Shown one piece after another: positions 8,388 to 17,795 of a stretch of 64,000 nt of DNA (position 1 is its first letter; each line of letters starts with the position of its first letter). Location of the stretch: contig NZ_JAQZAK010000010.1 of assembly GCF_028737265.1 (NCBI RefSeq), positions 124,001 to 188,000 of the forward strand. The letters run 5' to 3'. The notes below the pieces were generated by a model that was not told where the DNA came from, did not search any database, and saw nothing but the letters and a program-made list of their open reading frames with translations. The position numbers and the translations under genes are program-made. Source of the DNA: Actinomycetospora callitridis. GTDB taxonomy: Bacteria > Actinomycetota > Actinomycetes > Mycobacteriales > Pseudonocardiaceae.

Positions 8388-10085
8388 TCAGAACAGCCCC
8401 ACGATCGTCCCGTCGGGCTTGACGTCGATGTGGTGCGCGGCCGGGTTCTTGCCCAGGCCCGGCATGGTCCGCATGTCGCCGCAGATCGGGTAGATGAACC
8501 CGGCGCCGACCGAGGCGCGGACCTCGCGCACCGGCATCCGCCAGCCCGTCGGCGCACCGAGCAGCTTCGGGTCCGACGAGATCGACAGGTGGGTCTTGGC
8601 GACGCAGATCGGCAGCCCGCCGAAGCCGTTGCGCTCGTAGAGGTCGATCGAGGTGTTCGCGGCCGGGGCGTAGTCGACGCCGTCGGCGCCGTAGACCTTC
8701 GAGGCGATGGTCTCGATCTTCTCGCGCAGCGACGCGTCGTCGGGGTAGAGCAGCTGGAAGTGGCTCTCCTCGTTCGCGGCCTCGGCGACGGCCTCGGCGA
8801 GCTCGGCGGCGCCGCGCCCGCCGTCGCTGAAGTGGGTCGAGACCGCGGCCCGCGCGCCCATCGACTCGGCGATCTCGCGGATGGCGGCGTGCTCGGAGTC
8901 GTGGTCGGTGGGGAACGCGTTGATGCACACCACCGGCGAGACGCCGTGCAGGCGCATGTTCTCGATCTGCTTGCGCAGGTTGGCCGCGCCGGCGTGCACC
9001 TCGTCGGGGTTCTCCTCGAGCAGGGCGGGCGGCAGGTCCTTGCCGGCGACCACCTTGTGGTTGCCCGAGTGCACCTTGAGCGCACGCACCGTGGCCACGA
9101 CGACCGCGGCGTCGGGGGTCATGCCCGAGGTGCGGCACTTGATGTTGAAGAAGCGCTCGGCGCCCATGTCGGCGCCGAAGCCGGCCTCGGTGACGAGGTA
9201 GTCGCCGCAGTGGATGCCGACGCGGTCGGCGACGATCGACGAGTTGCCGGTCGCGATGTTGCCGAACGGGCCGGCGTGCACGAGGACCGGCGTGTTCTCC
9301 AGTGTCTGCATGAGGTTGGGCTTGAGCGCGTCGCGCATGAGCGCCGCCATCGACCCGGCGCCGTGGATGTCCTCGGCGGTCACCGCGTCGCCGTCGCGGG
9401 TGTACCCGACGACGATGCGCCCGAGGCGGGCGCGCATGTCGGCGAGGTCGTTCGACAGCGCGAGCACCGCCATGACCTCGGACGCCGAGGTGATGTCGAA
9501 GCCGGACTCGCGCGGCACGCCGTCCATCCGTCCGCCGAGGCCCGTGACGATGTTGCGCAGCGCGCGCTCGTTGACGTCGAGCACCCGGCGCCAGGTGACG
9601 CGGTACGGGTCCAGGCCCGCCGCGTTGCCCTGGTAGAGGTGGTTGTCGAGCACCGCGGAGAGCATGTTGTGGGCGCTCGTGACCGCGTGGAAGTCGCCGG
9701 TGAGGTGGAGGTTGAACTTCTCCATCGGCACGACCTGCGAGTAGCCGCCGCCCGCCGCACCGCCCTTGATGCCGAACGTCGGGCCCATCGACGGCTGGCG
9801 GATGGCGACGACCCCGCGCTTGCCGATGTGGGAGAACGCCTGGCCGAGGCCGACCGTGGTGGTCGTCTTGCCCTCCCCCAGCGGGGTCGGGGTGATCGCG
9901 GTCACGACGACGTACTTCGCCCGTGGACGGTCGGCCATCGCCTCGATGGCGTCCAGCTCGATCTTCGCGACGTCGTGGCCGTGCATCTCCAGCAGCTCGA
10001 GAGGCAGGTCCATCTGCCGGGCCACGTCGTCCAAGGGCTTCAGCGTCGCCGCCTGCGCGATGTCGAGGTCCGACGGAATGCTCAC
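8388..10085 (-). CDS. fhs: Formate--tetrahydrofolate ligase
   Basis: 565 aa, full length for the family. Motifs in order: TPTPLGEGKTTTTVGL (P-loop), RQPSMGPTFGIKGGAAGGG, FNLHLTGDFHAVTSAHN, HAGPFGNIATGNSS, EAGFGADMGAEKF-like (EAGFGADMGAERF here) and the C-terminal TMPGLGKNPAA. It makes 10-formyl-THF from formate, ATP and THF. The GTG at 10085 is chosen because AGGAGG lies 8 nt upstream. With fchA it forms a two-step route from formate into methenyl-THF. Confidence 0.97.
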   Translation of the reverse strand: MSIPSDLDIAQAATLKPLDDVARQMDLPLELLEMHGHDVAKIELDAIEAMADRPRAKYVVVTAITPTPLGEGKTTTTVGLGQAFSHIGKRGVVAIRQPSMGPTFGIKGGAAGGGYSQVVPMEKFNLHLTGDFHAVTSAHNMLSAVLDNHLYQGNAAGLDPYRVTWRRVLDVNERALRNIVTGLGGRMDGVPRESGFDITSASEVMAVLALSNDLADMRARLGRIVVGYTRDGDAVTAEDIHGAGSMAALMRDALKPNLMQTLENTPVLVHAGPFGNIATGNSSIVADRVGIHCGDYLVTEAGFGADMGAERFFNIKCRTSGMTPDAAVVVATVRALKVHSGNHKVVAGKDLPPALLEENPDEVHAGAANLRKQIENMRLHGVSPVVCINAFPTDHDSEHAAIREIAESMGARAAVSTHFSDGGRGAAELAEAVAEAANEESHFQLLYPDDASLREKIETIASKVYGADGVDYAPAANTSIDLYERNGFGGLPICVAKTHLSISSDPKLLGAPTGWRMPVREVRASVGAGFIYPICGDMRTMPGLGKNPAAHHIDVKPDGTIVGLF

Positions 10086-10214
10086 TCGAGTCCTCCTGCA
10101 GTCCACGCCTCCCCGGCTCCGGCACCGCCGCCGGGGGACTCCTTGGAGGGGAACGCTGGCAGAACCGGGACGACTTGTCAGTACGGCCGGTCACGCTCGG
10201 TGCGTGCACGGCGC

Positions 10215-10241
10215 GTGCAAGCCCTGCGTCCACGCTTGCAC
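10215..10241. promoter_or_regulatory. Inverted repeat in the fhs-cutinase divergent region
   Basis: GTGCAAGC (10215-10222) and GCTTGCAC (10234-10241) are perfect 8-bp arms with an 11-nt spacer, in the 215-bp gap between the divergent fhs and cutinase genes. A dyad of this size is typical of a dimeric repressor site, but no cognate regulator can be named. Confidence 0.4.
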
Positions 10242-10300
10242 CCAACGCCAGGAAATCCACATCCTCGAGTGCTCCCCGGCGGCGTCCGCCATCGGCGAAG

Positions 10301-11080
10301 ATGTCCGATGTGGCGGGCGGGGCGGGGCGACGACTGCTGCTCGGATTCGTGCTCCTGCTCGGCGCCGGGTTCCTCACCGCGCCCCTGGCCACGGCGGCGC
10401 CGGCGTGCCCCGCGGTGGCCCTCTTCGCCGTCGCCGGCACCAACGAGACGTCCGAGGCCGCCGACCCGGCGCGCTCGGTCGGGCTGCTCGCCGGCCTCAC
10501 CGATCCGCTCGCGCGGCGCTGGGGCGACGACCTGTCGGTGCGCTACGTCCCGTACCCGGCCTCGCTCGACCGGCCGGTGTTCTACCCGTTCAGCGAGGGC
10601 CGCGGGGCCGAGCGCCTCGCCCGCGACGCCGGCGACCTCGCCGCACGCTGCCCCGACACCACGATCACCCTCGTCGGCTTCAGCCAGGGCGCCGACGTGG
10701 TCTCCGACGTCGTCCACCGGGCGGCCAACGGCACGATCGCGCTGCCCGCCGACCGCGTCGCCGGCGCGATCATGCTCGGCAGCCCGCGACGCGACCCGCG
10801 CGCGCCCAACCTCCTCGACACCCCGGGACGCGGTGTCCTCGGGCCGCGCCCCACCCGCGAGCTCGACGTCTACGACGGACGCGTCTACGAGGTGTGCGCC
10901 CCGGGCGACCCGATCTGCGCCACCGAGAACCTCGACGTCACCGTCTTCCGCGAGGGCTGGGCCTCCGGCGCGCACCGCTCCTACCCGACGGTCGAGATCG
11001 ACGGTGTGCCCCTGTTCACCGTGCTCGAACGGGCGCTGGACGCCGTCGTGGTGCGCGCCACGACGGGCCCGGTGAGCTGA
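10301..11080 (+). CDS. Secreted cutinase-family serine esterase
   Basis: 259 aa. It begins with a signal peptide: Arg-rich start, RRLLLGFVLLLGAGFLTAP core and ATAAPA cleavage region near residue 33. The mature part is the cutinase alpha/beta-hydrolase fold as in mycobacterial Culp proteins: CPAVALFAVAGTNE, the nucleophile elbow GFSQGADV, a YEVCAPGDPIC stretch with the catalytic Asp and a late His in SGAHRSY. Substrate (cutin-like polyester, lipid esters) cannot be decided. A divergent promoter region is shared with fhs. Confidence 0.9.
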   Translation: MSDVAGGAGRRLLLGFVLLLGAGFLTAPLATAAPACPAVALFAVAGTNETSEAADPARSVGLLAGLTDPLARRWGDDLSVRYVPYPASLDRPVFYPFSEGRGAERLARDAGDLAARCPDTTITLVGFSQGADVVSDVVHRAANGTIALPADRVAGAIMLGSPRRDPRAPNLLDTPGRGVLGPRPTRELDVYDGRVYEVCAPGDPICATENLDVTVFREGWASGAHRSYPTVEIDGVPLFTVLERALDAVVVRATTGPVS

Positions 11081-11111
11081 GCGCGCCCGTACGCTCGCGC
11101 GGTGATGCGAC

Positions 11112-12059
11112 GTGCTTGAGCTGCTCGGCCGCGTCCTGCCCGTGTTCGCGGTGATCGCCGTCGGGGCGATCGCCGGACGCTTCGCGCGCTTCGACGAGCG
11201 CACCGCGGCGGTGCTCAACGACCTGGTCTACTGGGTCGCGCTGCCCGCCCTGATCTTCATCTCGGTGGCGGACGCCGACCTGTCCGCGGGCGTCCCGTGG
11301 TCCGCGCTCGTCGCCTCGGTCGCGGTGGTGGTCGTCGCCTACGCGCTGGGTGCGGTGGTGGCGCGGCTGGCGGGACGGCCGGCGGGCGAGGCCAACGCCG
11401 TCGGGCTGGTCGCCGGGTGGGGCAACGTCGGCTACCTCGGCATCCCGTTGACCGTCTCGGTGCTCGGCCCGGCCACGGCCTTCGCCGCGTCGCTGACCTC
11501 GACGCTGCACACGGCCCTCGCCATCTCGATCTTCCTCGTGGCGGCCACGCTGGACGGTCGCGGCCGGGGCGAGGAGGCCGCCACACCCCTGCCGGTGCTG
11601 CTCGCCCGCCGGGTGCTCGGCAATCCCGTCGTCATCGGCATCGCCGCCGGTGTGGCCGTCGCCGCCCTCGGCATCCCGCTGCCGCCCCCCGTGGCGAACA
11701 CGATCGGGCTCCTCGGCGACCTGGCCGCGCCGGGCGGCCTGTTCGCGCTGGGCATCCTGCTGCGCGGCGCCGTCCGGTCGCTGCGCGGCGCGACGGACCA
11801 GTGGATCCCGATCGCCACCGCGGTCCTCGTCAAGCTCGTGGTGATGCCGGCGCTCGCCCTCGGCGCGGTGGCACTGCTCGGCGTGCCGGCGCCGTGGGCC
11901 GCCGTGCTCGTCGTCATGTGCGCGCTGCCGGACGCCGCGACGGTGTTCGTGCTCACCGCGCAGTACCGGACCTGGTACCGCGAGAGCACCGCCGCCGTGG
12001 TGCTGACGACGGTGCTCTCGCTGGTGACGCTGCCGTTGACCCTGCTGGTCCTGCCGTGA
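11112..12059 (+). CDS. AEC-family (auxin efflux carrier-like) transporter
   Basis: 315 aa with about ten hydrophobic spans in two sets of five. The family signature region NVGYLGIPLTVSVLGP sits after span 4 and the second half has PGGLFALGILLRGA. Bacterial AEC proteins move dicarboxylates or other organic anions; the substrate here is unknown. The GTG at 11112 is used; a TACGCT box at 11090-11095 suggests transcription starts about 10 nt before it. Confidence 0.88.
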   Translation: MLELLGRVLPVFAVIAVGAIAGRFARFDERTAAVLNDLVYWVALPALIFISVADADLSAGVPWSALVASVAVVVVAYALGAVVARLAGRPAGEANAVGLVAGWGNVGYLGIPLTVSVLGPATAFAASLTSTLHTALAISIFLVAATLDGRGRGEEAATPLPVLLARRVLGNPVVIGIAAGVAVAALGIPLPPPVANTIGLLGDLAAPGGLFALGILLRGAVRSLRGATDQWIPIATAVLVKLVVMPALALGAVALLGVPAPWAAVLVVMCALPDAATVFVLTAQYRTWYRESTAAVVLTTVLSLVTLPLTLLVLP

Positions 12060-12061
12060 GG

Positions 12062-12295
12062 TCAGTTCTCGGCGCGGAAGGCCACGCGGCGCTGCTCGTG
12101 GGTGCGGGCATCGTCCATGCGGCGCACACCCGCCCGCTGGTCGTCGGTGGCCGTGCCTGCGGCCACCGCCCGCTCGGCGGCGGCCATGGCGCGGTCGGCG
12201 GCGGCCTCCAGAGCATCCGCGGGGGTGGGGGCGACCCACCCGCGGTGGGCGTCCTCCGGCTCGCTCGGACGCCGCTTCTCGGTGCTCCTGATCAT
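12062..12295 (-). CDS. Small charged protein of unknown function (77 aa)
   Basis: Short Ala/Arg-rich soluble protein without recognised domain. The ATG at 12295 is preferred over longer frames because GGAGGT lies 7 nt before it. The first 25 residues are polar (EKRRPSEPEDAHRGW); the rest is a likely helix pair, ending DDARTHEQRRVAFRAEN. It is convergent with the AEC transporter gene, the stops lying only 2 nt apart. Confidence 0.6.
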   Translation of the reverse strand: MIRSTEKRRPSEPEDAHRGWVAPTPADALEAAADRAMAAAERAVAAGTATDDQRAGVRRMDDARTHEQRRVAFRAEN

Positions 12296-12393
12296 GATGC
12301 ACACCTCCATCGGCACGCTGATGTGCCTGTTCAGGGCTTCCCCCGGTCCGTGGTGGCCAACCGGTTGCATACATCACCGGGGGGCGGGGAACG

Positions 12394-13038
12394 ATGAGCG
12401 CCGGCGTCGTGCTGGCGGGTGGCCGCTCGCGGCGGATGGGCACCGACAAGGCGTCCCTGCCCCACGGCGCCACGACCCTGCTCGGCCACGTCCTGGACGC
12501 CCTCGCCGCCGCCGTCGACGGTCCGCTGCTGGTGGTCGGCGCGGCCGACACCGACCGGGCGCTCCCCGACGGGACGTGGCGCGCGCGGTGCCGGGTGGTG
12601 CACGACCCGGTGCCGGGCCGCGGCCCCCTGCAGGGCCTCGCCACCGGCCTGTCCGGCGCCGCCGCGGACGGTGCGGAGACCGCCTTCGTCGCGGCCGTCG
12701 ACCTCCCCCACCTGCACGCCGCGTTCGTCCGGGCGGTGCTGGCGTACCGGGTGCCGCCGGTGGAGGTCGCCCTGCCCGTGCTCGACGGGCACCGCCAGCC
12801 GCTGCTCGCCGCCTACGCCACGGCCCTCGGCGCCCGCGCGACCGACCTCCTCGCGCAGGGCGAGCTCCGCCCCGGCGCGCTGTTCGCCGTGAGCCGGGTC
12901 CGCGAGCTCGACGCCGCCACCCTGCTCACCGACCCGGCGCTCGCCGCCCGCGACCCCGAGCTCCGGGCGGCCCGCGGCGTGAACACCCCCGAGGAGTGGG
13001 CGCGCGCGCGGGACCAGACCCCCGAGCGGCCCACCTAG
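12394..13038 (+). CDS. mobA: Molybdenum cofactor guanylyltransferase
   Basis: 214 aa. The N-terminal GTP-binding signature VVLAGGRSRRMGTDKASLP is unmistakable for the MobA/nucleotidyltransferase fold, followed by VVHDPVPGRGPLQGLATGL and VAAVDLPHL (metal-binding Asp). It attaches GMP to molybdopterin to give the bis-MGD or MGD cofactor. No other molybdenum cofactor gene lies in this window, so it is a stand-alone locus. The divergent small gene begins ~100 bp upstream. Confidence 0.92.
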   Translation: MSAGVVLAGGRSRRMGTDKASLPHGATTLLGHVLDALAAAVDGPLLVVGAADTDRALPDGTWRARCRVVHDPVPGRGPLQGLATGLSGAAADGAETAFVAAVDLPHLHAAFVRAVLAYRVPPVEVALPVLDGHRQPLLAAYATALGARATDLLAQGELRPGALFAVSRVRELDAATLLTDPALAARDPELRAARGVNTPEEWARARDQTPERPT

Positions 13039-13048
13039 GCTGGCGACC

Positions 13049-13474
13049 ATGGCCGACCTCACCGACCCCGCGATCCACGCCTTCCTCGCCGAGGGCACCC
13101 GCACCGGCAAGATCGGCTGGACCGCGAAGGACGGCCGTCCCCTGGTCACGCCGATCTGGTTCCTCGTCGAGGACGGCACGATCGTCTTCACCACCGGCAA
13201 GGACACGGCCAAGGGCCGTGCGCTCGCCCGCGACCCCCGCGCGGTCCTCTGCGTCGACCTCCAGGAGCCGCCGTACGCGTTCGTGCAGGTCCAGGGCTCG
13301 GTGACGCTCTCGGAGGACCCCGACCAGCTGCGTCACACGGCCACCGACCTGGGCGCGCGCTACATGGGTGCCGACCGCGCCGAGGAGTTCGGCCGGCGCA
13401 ACGGCGTCCCGGGCGAGCTGGTGGTGCGCCTGCACCCGTCGAAGGTGATCGCCGCGCTGGACATGACGGCGTGA
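13049..13474 (+). CDS. PPOX-class F420-dependent oxidoreductase
   Basis: 141 aa split-barrel protein. KIGWTAKDGRPLVTPIWFLV and IVFTTGKDTAKGRALARDPR match the PPOX-type F420/FMN-binding family abundant in actinobacteria. A TAGGCT box at 13036-13041 is followed by 7 nt and then the ATG, consistent with a leaderless transcript. It overlaps the following cupin gene by 4 nt (GTGA), so both are probably translated together. Substrate unknown. Confidence 0.88.
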   Translation: MADLTDPAIHAFLAEGTRTGKIGWTAKDGRPLVTPIWFLVEDGTIVFTTGKDTAKGRALARDPRAVLCVDLQEPPYAFVQVQGSVTLSEDPDQLRHTATDLGARYMGADRAEEFGRRNGVPGELVVRLHPSKVIAALDMTA

Positions 13475-13917
13475 GCGCACCGCCACCCCTGGCCCGCGCG
13501 CTGGACCTCGCGCCGCACCCCGAGGGCGGCTGGTTCCGCCGGACCTGGGCCACCGGCCCCACGCTGCAGCCCGCGGGGTACCCCGGCCCGCGCGTGAGCG
13601 CCACGGCGATCCACTACGTGCTCGCGCCCGGCGAGGAGTCGCGCTGGCACCGCGTGCGCTCCGACGAGCTGTGGTGCTGGCACCGGGGTCCGGCGCTGTC
13701 GCTGTGGCTCGGCGGCGACGGCGAGCACCCCGTCGAAGCAGACGCGATCGTCCTGGGCGCCCGGGTCGAGGACGGTCAGGCGCCGCACGCCCTCGTGCCC
13801 GGCGGCGTGTGGCAGCGGGCCGCGCCGGAGCCCGGGGCCGACGCCGAGGTGCTGGTGACCTGCGTCGTCAGTCCGGGCTTCGACGAGGACGACTTCACGC
13901 TCGCCCGAGCCCGCTAG
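13471..13917 (+). CDS. Cupin domain protein (DUF985/cupin_5)
   Basis: 148 aa, typical for the DUF985 cupin family: LAPHPEGGWFRRTW at the start, AIHYVLAPGEESRWHRVRSDELWCWH carrying the cupin His/Glu residues, and a late PGGVWQRA. Many members are annotated as ureidoglycolate-hydrolase or epimerase-like cupins, but the reaction is unknown. GTG start inside the GTGA overlap with the PPOX gene; its stop overlaps the convergent PBP gene by 4 nt. Confidence 0.85.
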   Translation: MSAPPPLARALDLAPHPEGGWFRRTWATGPTLQPAGYPGPRVSATAIHYVLAPGEESRWHRVRSDELWCWHRGPALSLWLGGDGEHPVEADAIVLGARVEDGQAPHALVPGGVWQRAAPEPGADAEVLVTCVVSPGFDEDDFTLARAR

Positions 13918-16900
13918 TTCGCCGGCGGGTCGGCGCCGCCCTCGCCCTCGGCACCCTCGGCCGGGGCACCGCCCGCGGCCGCCGGGTCCTCCGCCGCCGC
14001 AGGGTCGCCGCCCGCGGGCGGGACCTCCTCGGCCGGCTGGGCGGCGCCGGTGTCGGGTGCCGCGGTGGTCGACGTGGGCGCCGACGTGGAGCTCGACGAC
14101 GACGTGCTCGACGGCGTGGACTCCGCCGGCCCCTCCGCGCTGTCCGCGGTGTCGCCCGGGTCGGTGCCCGCGACCGGGGTGAACGTCCCGAACGTCTGGC
14201 GCGGGGTGTCCTCCAGCGCGTCGTCCATGAACGTCTTCCAGATCTCGCTGGGCAGCCCGTGGCCGTAGACGGGACGTCCGTCGGCGGTGCGGATCGGGGT
14301 GTTGTCGTCCGTGCCCACCCAGACGACCGTGGACGCGTTCGGGGTGTAGCCCGCGAACCACGCGTCGTTGTTCTGGCTCTCGACGTGCGACTGGACGGTG
14401 CCGGTCTTGGCCGCGGCCTGCCGGCCGCCCTCGAGCCCCACCCCGTCGTAGTCCGGCACGTCGCGCATCGCCTCGGTGACGTTGCGCGCCACGCGCGGGT
14501 CGATGCGCTGCTCGCCGGGCGTGGTCGACTGGTCGTAGAGGACCTCGCCGCTGGCCGTCGTGACGCGCTGGACGAGATGCGGCCGGTGGTACATGCCCTC
14601 GTTGGAGAAGGTCGCGTAGGCCGAGGCCAGGTCGACCGCGGTCGTCTCCTGGTTGCCCAGCGAGATGCCCGAGTTCGGGTCGTTCATCGGCTGGCTGATC
14701 CCGGCCTGGCGCGCGGCCGCCGCCACGGCCTGCGGGCCGACGCGGTTGCCGAGCGCGGTGAACACGACGTTGTTCGACAGCGTCATCGCGCGCTTGAGGC
14801 TGCAGTTCGCGCAGTCGGCGCCGTCGACGTTGCGCACCGTCTGCCCGGGGATCGACCGCCCGTCGAACTCCGTCGAGATGCCGATCGGCGGGTCCTGCTG
14901 CAGCGCGGCGAGCAGCACGAACGGCTTGAACGTGGAGCCCGCCTGCTTCTCGACCCGGGCGTAGTCCAGGCCCGAGCCGTTGTCGCCGCCGTAGTAGGCG
15001 AGGATGCCGCCCGTCTCCGGGTCGATCGACACGGTCGACGTGCGGAGGTTGTCCGGCTGGCCGCCCATCTTCGAACGCACCGCCTCGACGGCCTCGCGCT
15101 GCGCCTCGGGCGTGATCGTCGTCTGGATCTGCAGCCCCTCGGTGACGAGCGCGTCCTGGTCGATGCCGAGGGTCCGGAGCTCGTCGCGCACCGCGCTGTA
15201 GATGTGGCCGCGGTCGTCGTCGGGGACGCCGCCGGTGACGCGACGGGGCGGCGCCGTGACGGGGAACTGCGCGGCGGCGCGCTCCGGGGCGGGCAGCCAC
15301 CCCTGGGCGACCATGCCGTCCATGACGTAGTTCCAGCGACGCAGCGCGTCGTCGGGGTTCTGCGCGGGGTCCCACTTCGACGGCGCCTGGATGACGCCGG
15401 CGAGCAGGGCGCCCTCGGCCGGGGTGAGCGTCTCGACCGGCCGGCCGAAGTACGCCTGCGACGCCGCCTGGATGCCGTACGCGCCGCGCCCGAAGTAGAT
15501 GCTGTTCAGGTAGTCGCCGAGGATCTCGTCCTTCGAGCGCTCCTGGGAGATCTTCAAGGAGATGATGAGCTCCTTGTACTTGCGCATCAGCGAGTACTCG
15601 TCGCCCACCATCGCGTTCTTGACGTACTGCTGGGTGATCGTCGAGCCGCCGCCGGAGCCGCCGGTGAGGTTCTTCCACACGGCGCGGCCGAAGCCGGTGA
15701 CGTCGAAGCCGCTGTTCGAGTAGAACGTGCGGTCCTCGGCCGAGAGCACGGCGAAGCGCACCGGAGGCGGCACCTGCTCGAGGCCGACCTTCTGGCGGTT
15801 GCCCTGCTCGCCCGGGGCGATCCGCGCGAGGACCGTGCCGTCGGAGAACGAGACGGTGTTGAGCTGGCTCTCCACCGCGTCGTCGGCGTTGGGCACCGGG
15901 ATGAACAGCCAGCCGACGAGCAGCGAGAACACCGGGGCGGCGATCATCGCGGCCACGCCCGCGTAGGCGCTGCGACGGATGCGGCGCCACCGCAGGGCGG
16001 CAGGTGCGAGCGTCTCGGGGTGCGGTCCGTCCAGGTAGAGGACGACCCGGGACCGCACGCGGCGGCCGAACGCCACGACCTTGTCGCCGTGGGGCAGGCG
16101 CACGATCCGGGCGGCGACGACGGACAGCACCGCGGCGACCGCCAGCGCGATGCGCCCGCGGGGGACGCGGGGGCCGTCACCTTCGGCGGCGCGGGTGCTG
16201 CGCCCGGTGCTCCGGTTCGCGCTGGTGCGGGCGCCCGTGCGGTTCGCCGCGCGACCCGAGGTGCGCGAGCGGGCCGTGGCGCGACGGGTCGTGTGCCCGG
16301 CGCCCGTCCGGGTCGGACGCGCCGCGCGGGTGGTGCCCGCGTCGGCGGCCTCGTCGGGCTGGTCGTCGTCCGGGGTCTCCGGGAGGTCCTCGAGGTCGTC
16401 GTCGACCGGGGCGGGCTCGTCGTCGCGACGACCGCGCCGCCCGCGCGGCAGGGGGCCGGACCCGGGACCGCGGGGCGACGGGGCGTCGATCGCGGGCATC
16501 GCCGCGGTGCCGCCGGGACGGTTGCGGGTGGCGGCGGCGGTGGTGCTGCTCGTCGCGGGTGCCGACGGCGTCGCCGCGGTGGCGCCGGTCGCCGGGGGCG
16601 TCGTGGGCGTCGCCGGCGGGGCGGTGCCGTTGGTCGGCGGCGGAGCGCTGCCGCCGGGCGGGCGGCCGGGTGGCGGGGCGCTCGGGCGGCCTGCCGGAGC
16701 GGGCCCGCCGCGCACGGGGCCGCGGATCGGGCCGGCCGGCGGGGGCCCGGCCGGGGCACGCCCACCGGGCCCGGCACCGGGCCGGCCCTCGGGGGCGCGG
16801 GGCGGACGGGACGCCGGGGCAGCGGGACGACCGCGCGCACCGGCGGGCTGGGCCGGGCCGGGCGGCGGGGTGGGGCGTGCAGGACCGGGTCGGACGGGGC

Positions 16901-17462
16901 CCGGGCGGGCGGGCGGGCCGGGCGGCGGTCCCGCGGGCTTCGGGGGCGGTCCCGCGGGCTTCGGGGGCGCCGAGGCGGCCGGGCTGGCCGGGGGCGGCGG
17001 CACGGTGGGGACCGGCGCGGGCGGGACCGGCGCGGGCGGGACCGGACGTCCCGTCGGCGCGGGCGCGGGACCGGCCGGGGCGGCGGGTCGGGAGCCCGTC
17101 GGTGCAGCCGCCGGACGGGCCGCGGTGGCCGTCGCGGAGCGGGGAGCGCCGGCGGCGGGCGCGGACGGCGCAGCCGGGGCCGGCGTGGTGCCGGTCGTCG
17201 CACGGCCGGGCCGGAACGACCCCGTCGACAGCGCCGACGGGAAGCCGACGGGCGGCGAGGACGGCGCGGGCTCCGACCGGAGGCGTTCGCGCACGTAGTC
17301 GCCGTAGTCGCTGTCGCGCTCGCGGTCGAGCCGTTCGCGGTCCTCGCGGCGTGCGCGCCGACCTCCGGTGGCGCCGGGCGCGCTGCGCTCGCCCTCGTCG
17401 GCGGCCTCGTCGGGATCGACGGCATGGCGCCGTCCCGACGGACGAGAGTGCGTCCCCGCCAC
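13914..17462 (-). CDS. Class A penicillin-binding protein (transglycosylase/transpeptidase) with long disordered N-terminus
   Basis: 1182 aa from the GTG at 17462, chosen for the GGAGGTGG site just upstream. Residues ~1-430 are Pro/Ala/Gly/Arg-rich and low complexity, with an Arg/Thr/Ala-rich patch before the membrane. A transmembrane segment lies near residue 500 (VAAMIAAPVFSLLVGWLFIP). The GT51 domain follows (LSAEDRTFYSNSGFD, GGSTITQQYVKN, SIYFGRGAYGIQAA). The transpeptidase has STFK (~845), SNN and KTGT (~1019). A Ser/Thr/Pro/Glu tail ends the protein. It polymerises and crosslinks peptidoglycan outside the membrane; the cytoplasmic tail is far longer than usual. Confidence 0.93.
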   Translation of the reverse strand: MAGTHSRPSGRRHAVDPDEAADEGERSAPGATGGRRARREDRERLDRERDSDYGDYVRERLRSEPAPSSPPVGFPSALSTGSFRPGRATTGTTPAPAAPSAPAAGAPRSATATAARPAAAPTGSRPAAPAGPAPAPTGRPVPPAPVPPAPVPTVPPPPASPAASAPPKPAGPPPKPAGPPPGPPARPGPVRPGPARPTPPPGPAQPAGARGRPAAPASRPPRAPEGRPGAGPGGRAPAGPPPAGPIRGPVRGGPAPAGRPSAPPPGRPPGGSAPPPTNGTAPPATPTTPPATGATAATPSAPATSSTTAAATRNRPGGTAAMPAIDAPSPRGPGSGPLPRGRRGRRDDEPAPVDDDLEDLPETPDDDQPDEAADAGTTRAARPTRTGAGHTTRRATARSRTSGRAANRTGARTSANRSTGRSTRAAEGDGPRVPRGRIALAVAAVLSVVAARIVRLPHGDKVVAFGRRVRSRVVLYLDGPHPETLAPAALRWRRIRRSAYAGVAAMIAAPVFSLLVGWLFIPVPNADDAVESQLNTVSFSDGTVLARIAPGEQGNRQKVGLEQVPPPVRFAVLSAEDRTFYSNSGFDVTGFGRAVWKNLTGGSGGGSTITQQYVKNAMVGDEYSLMRKYKELIISLKISQERSKDEILGDYLNSIYFGRGAYGIQAASQAYFGRPVETLTPAEGALLAGVIQAPSKWDPAQNPDDALRRWNYVMDGMVAQGWLPAPERAAAQFPVTAPPRRVTGGVPDDDRGHIYSAVRDELRTLGIDQDALVTEGLQIQTTITPEAQREAVEAVRSKMGGQPDNLRTSTVSIDPETGGILAYYGGDNGSGLDYARVEKQAGSTFKPFVLLAALQQDPPIGISTEFDGRSIPGQTVRNVDGADCANCSLKRAMTLSNNVVFTALGNRVGPQAVAAAARQAGISQPMNDPNSGISLGNQETTAVDLASAYATFSNEGMYHRPHLVQRVTTASGEVLYDQSTTPGEQRIDPRVARNVTEAMRDVPDYDGVGLEGGRQAAAKTGTVQSHVESQNNDAWFAGYTPNASTVVWVGTDDNTPIRTADGRPVYGHGLPSEIWKTFMDDALEDTPRQTFGTFTPVAGTDPGDTADSAEGPAESTPSSTSSSSSTSAPTSTTAAPDTGAAQPAEEVPPAGGDPAAAEDPAAAGGAPAEGAEGEGGADPPAN

Positions 17463-17795
17463 CGAGCCACCACCTCCCCGTACCACTCGCGTCCGATAAG
17501 CCCTGGTCAGAGAGCCCGGCCGGTTCTCGACCGGACCCCTCCGGGCCGCACGCAGACGTACGGGCCCGCACGAAGGCAACGCGTCGGTGACGACGACGTC
17601 GCGCCCTGTCCGGGGGGCCGTCCGTGACCGGACCGCACGATGCGGTGAGTGGTGGTCCGGTGTCACTCCGTCGAGCACCCGGTCCGCTGGTCTCGGCCGA
17701 GCGCGCTGAGTGGCGACCCCGGTCACCGAGTGCTAACAGCGGCGCGCCGCGGACCGATGAGCGGGACGACGGTGATCGGCGAGAGGACCCACGGC

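Noticed and set aside
6831..11075. 1414-codon open frame on the plus strand
   Set aside because: Covers antisense of asparaginase, fchA and fhs and a different frame of the cutinase gene; low-complexity composition.
13671..17627. 1318-codon open frame on the plus strand
   Set aside because: Antisense of the PBP1A gene; Gly/Arg repeats mirror the proline-rich region.
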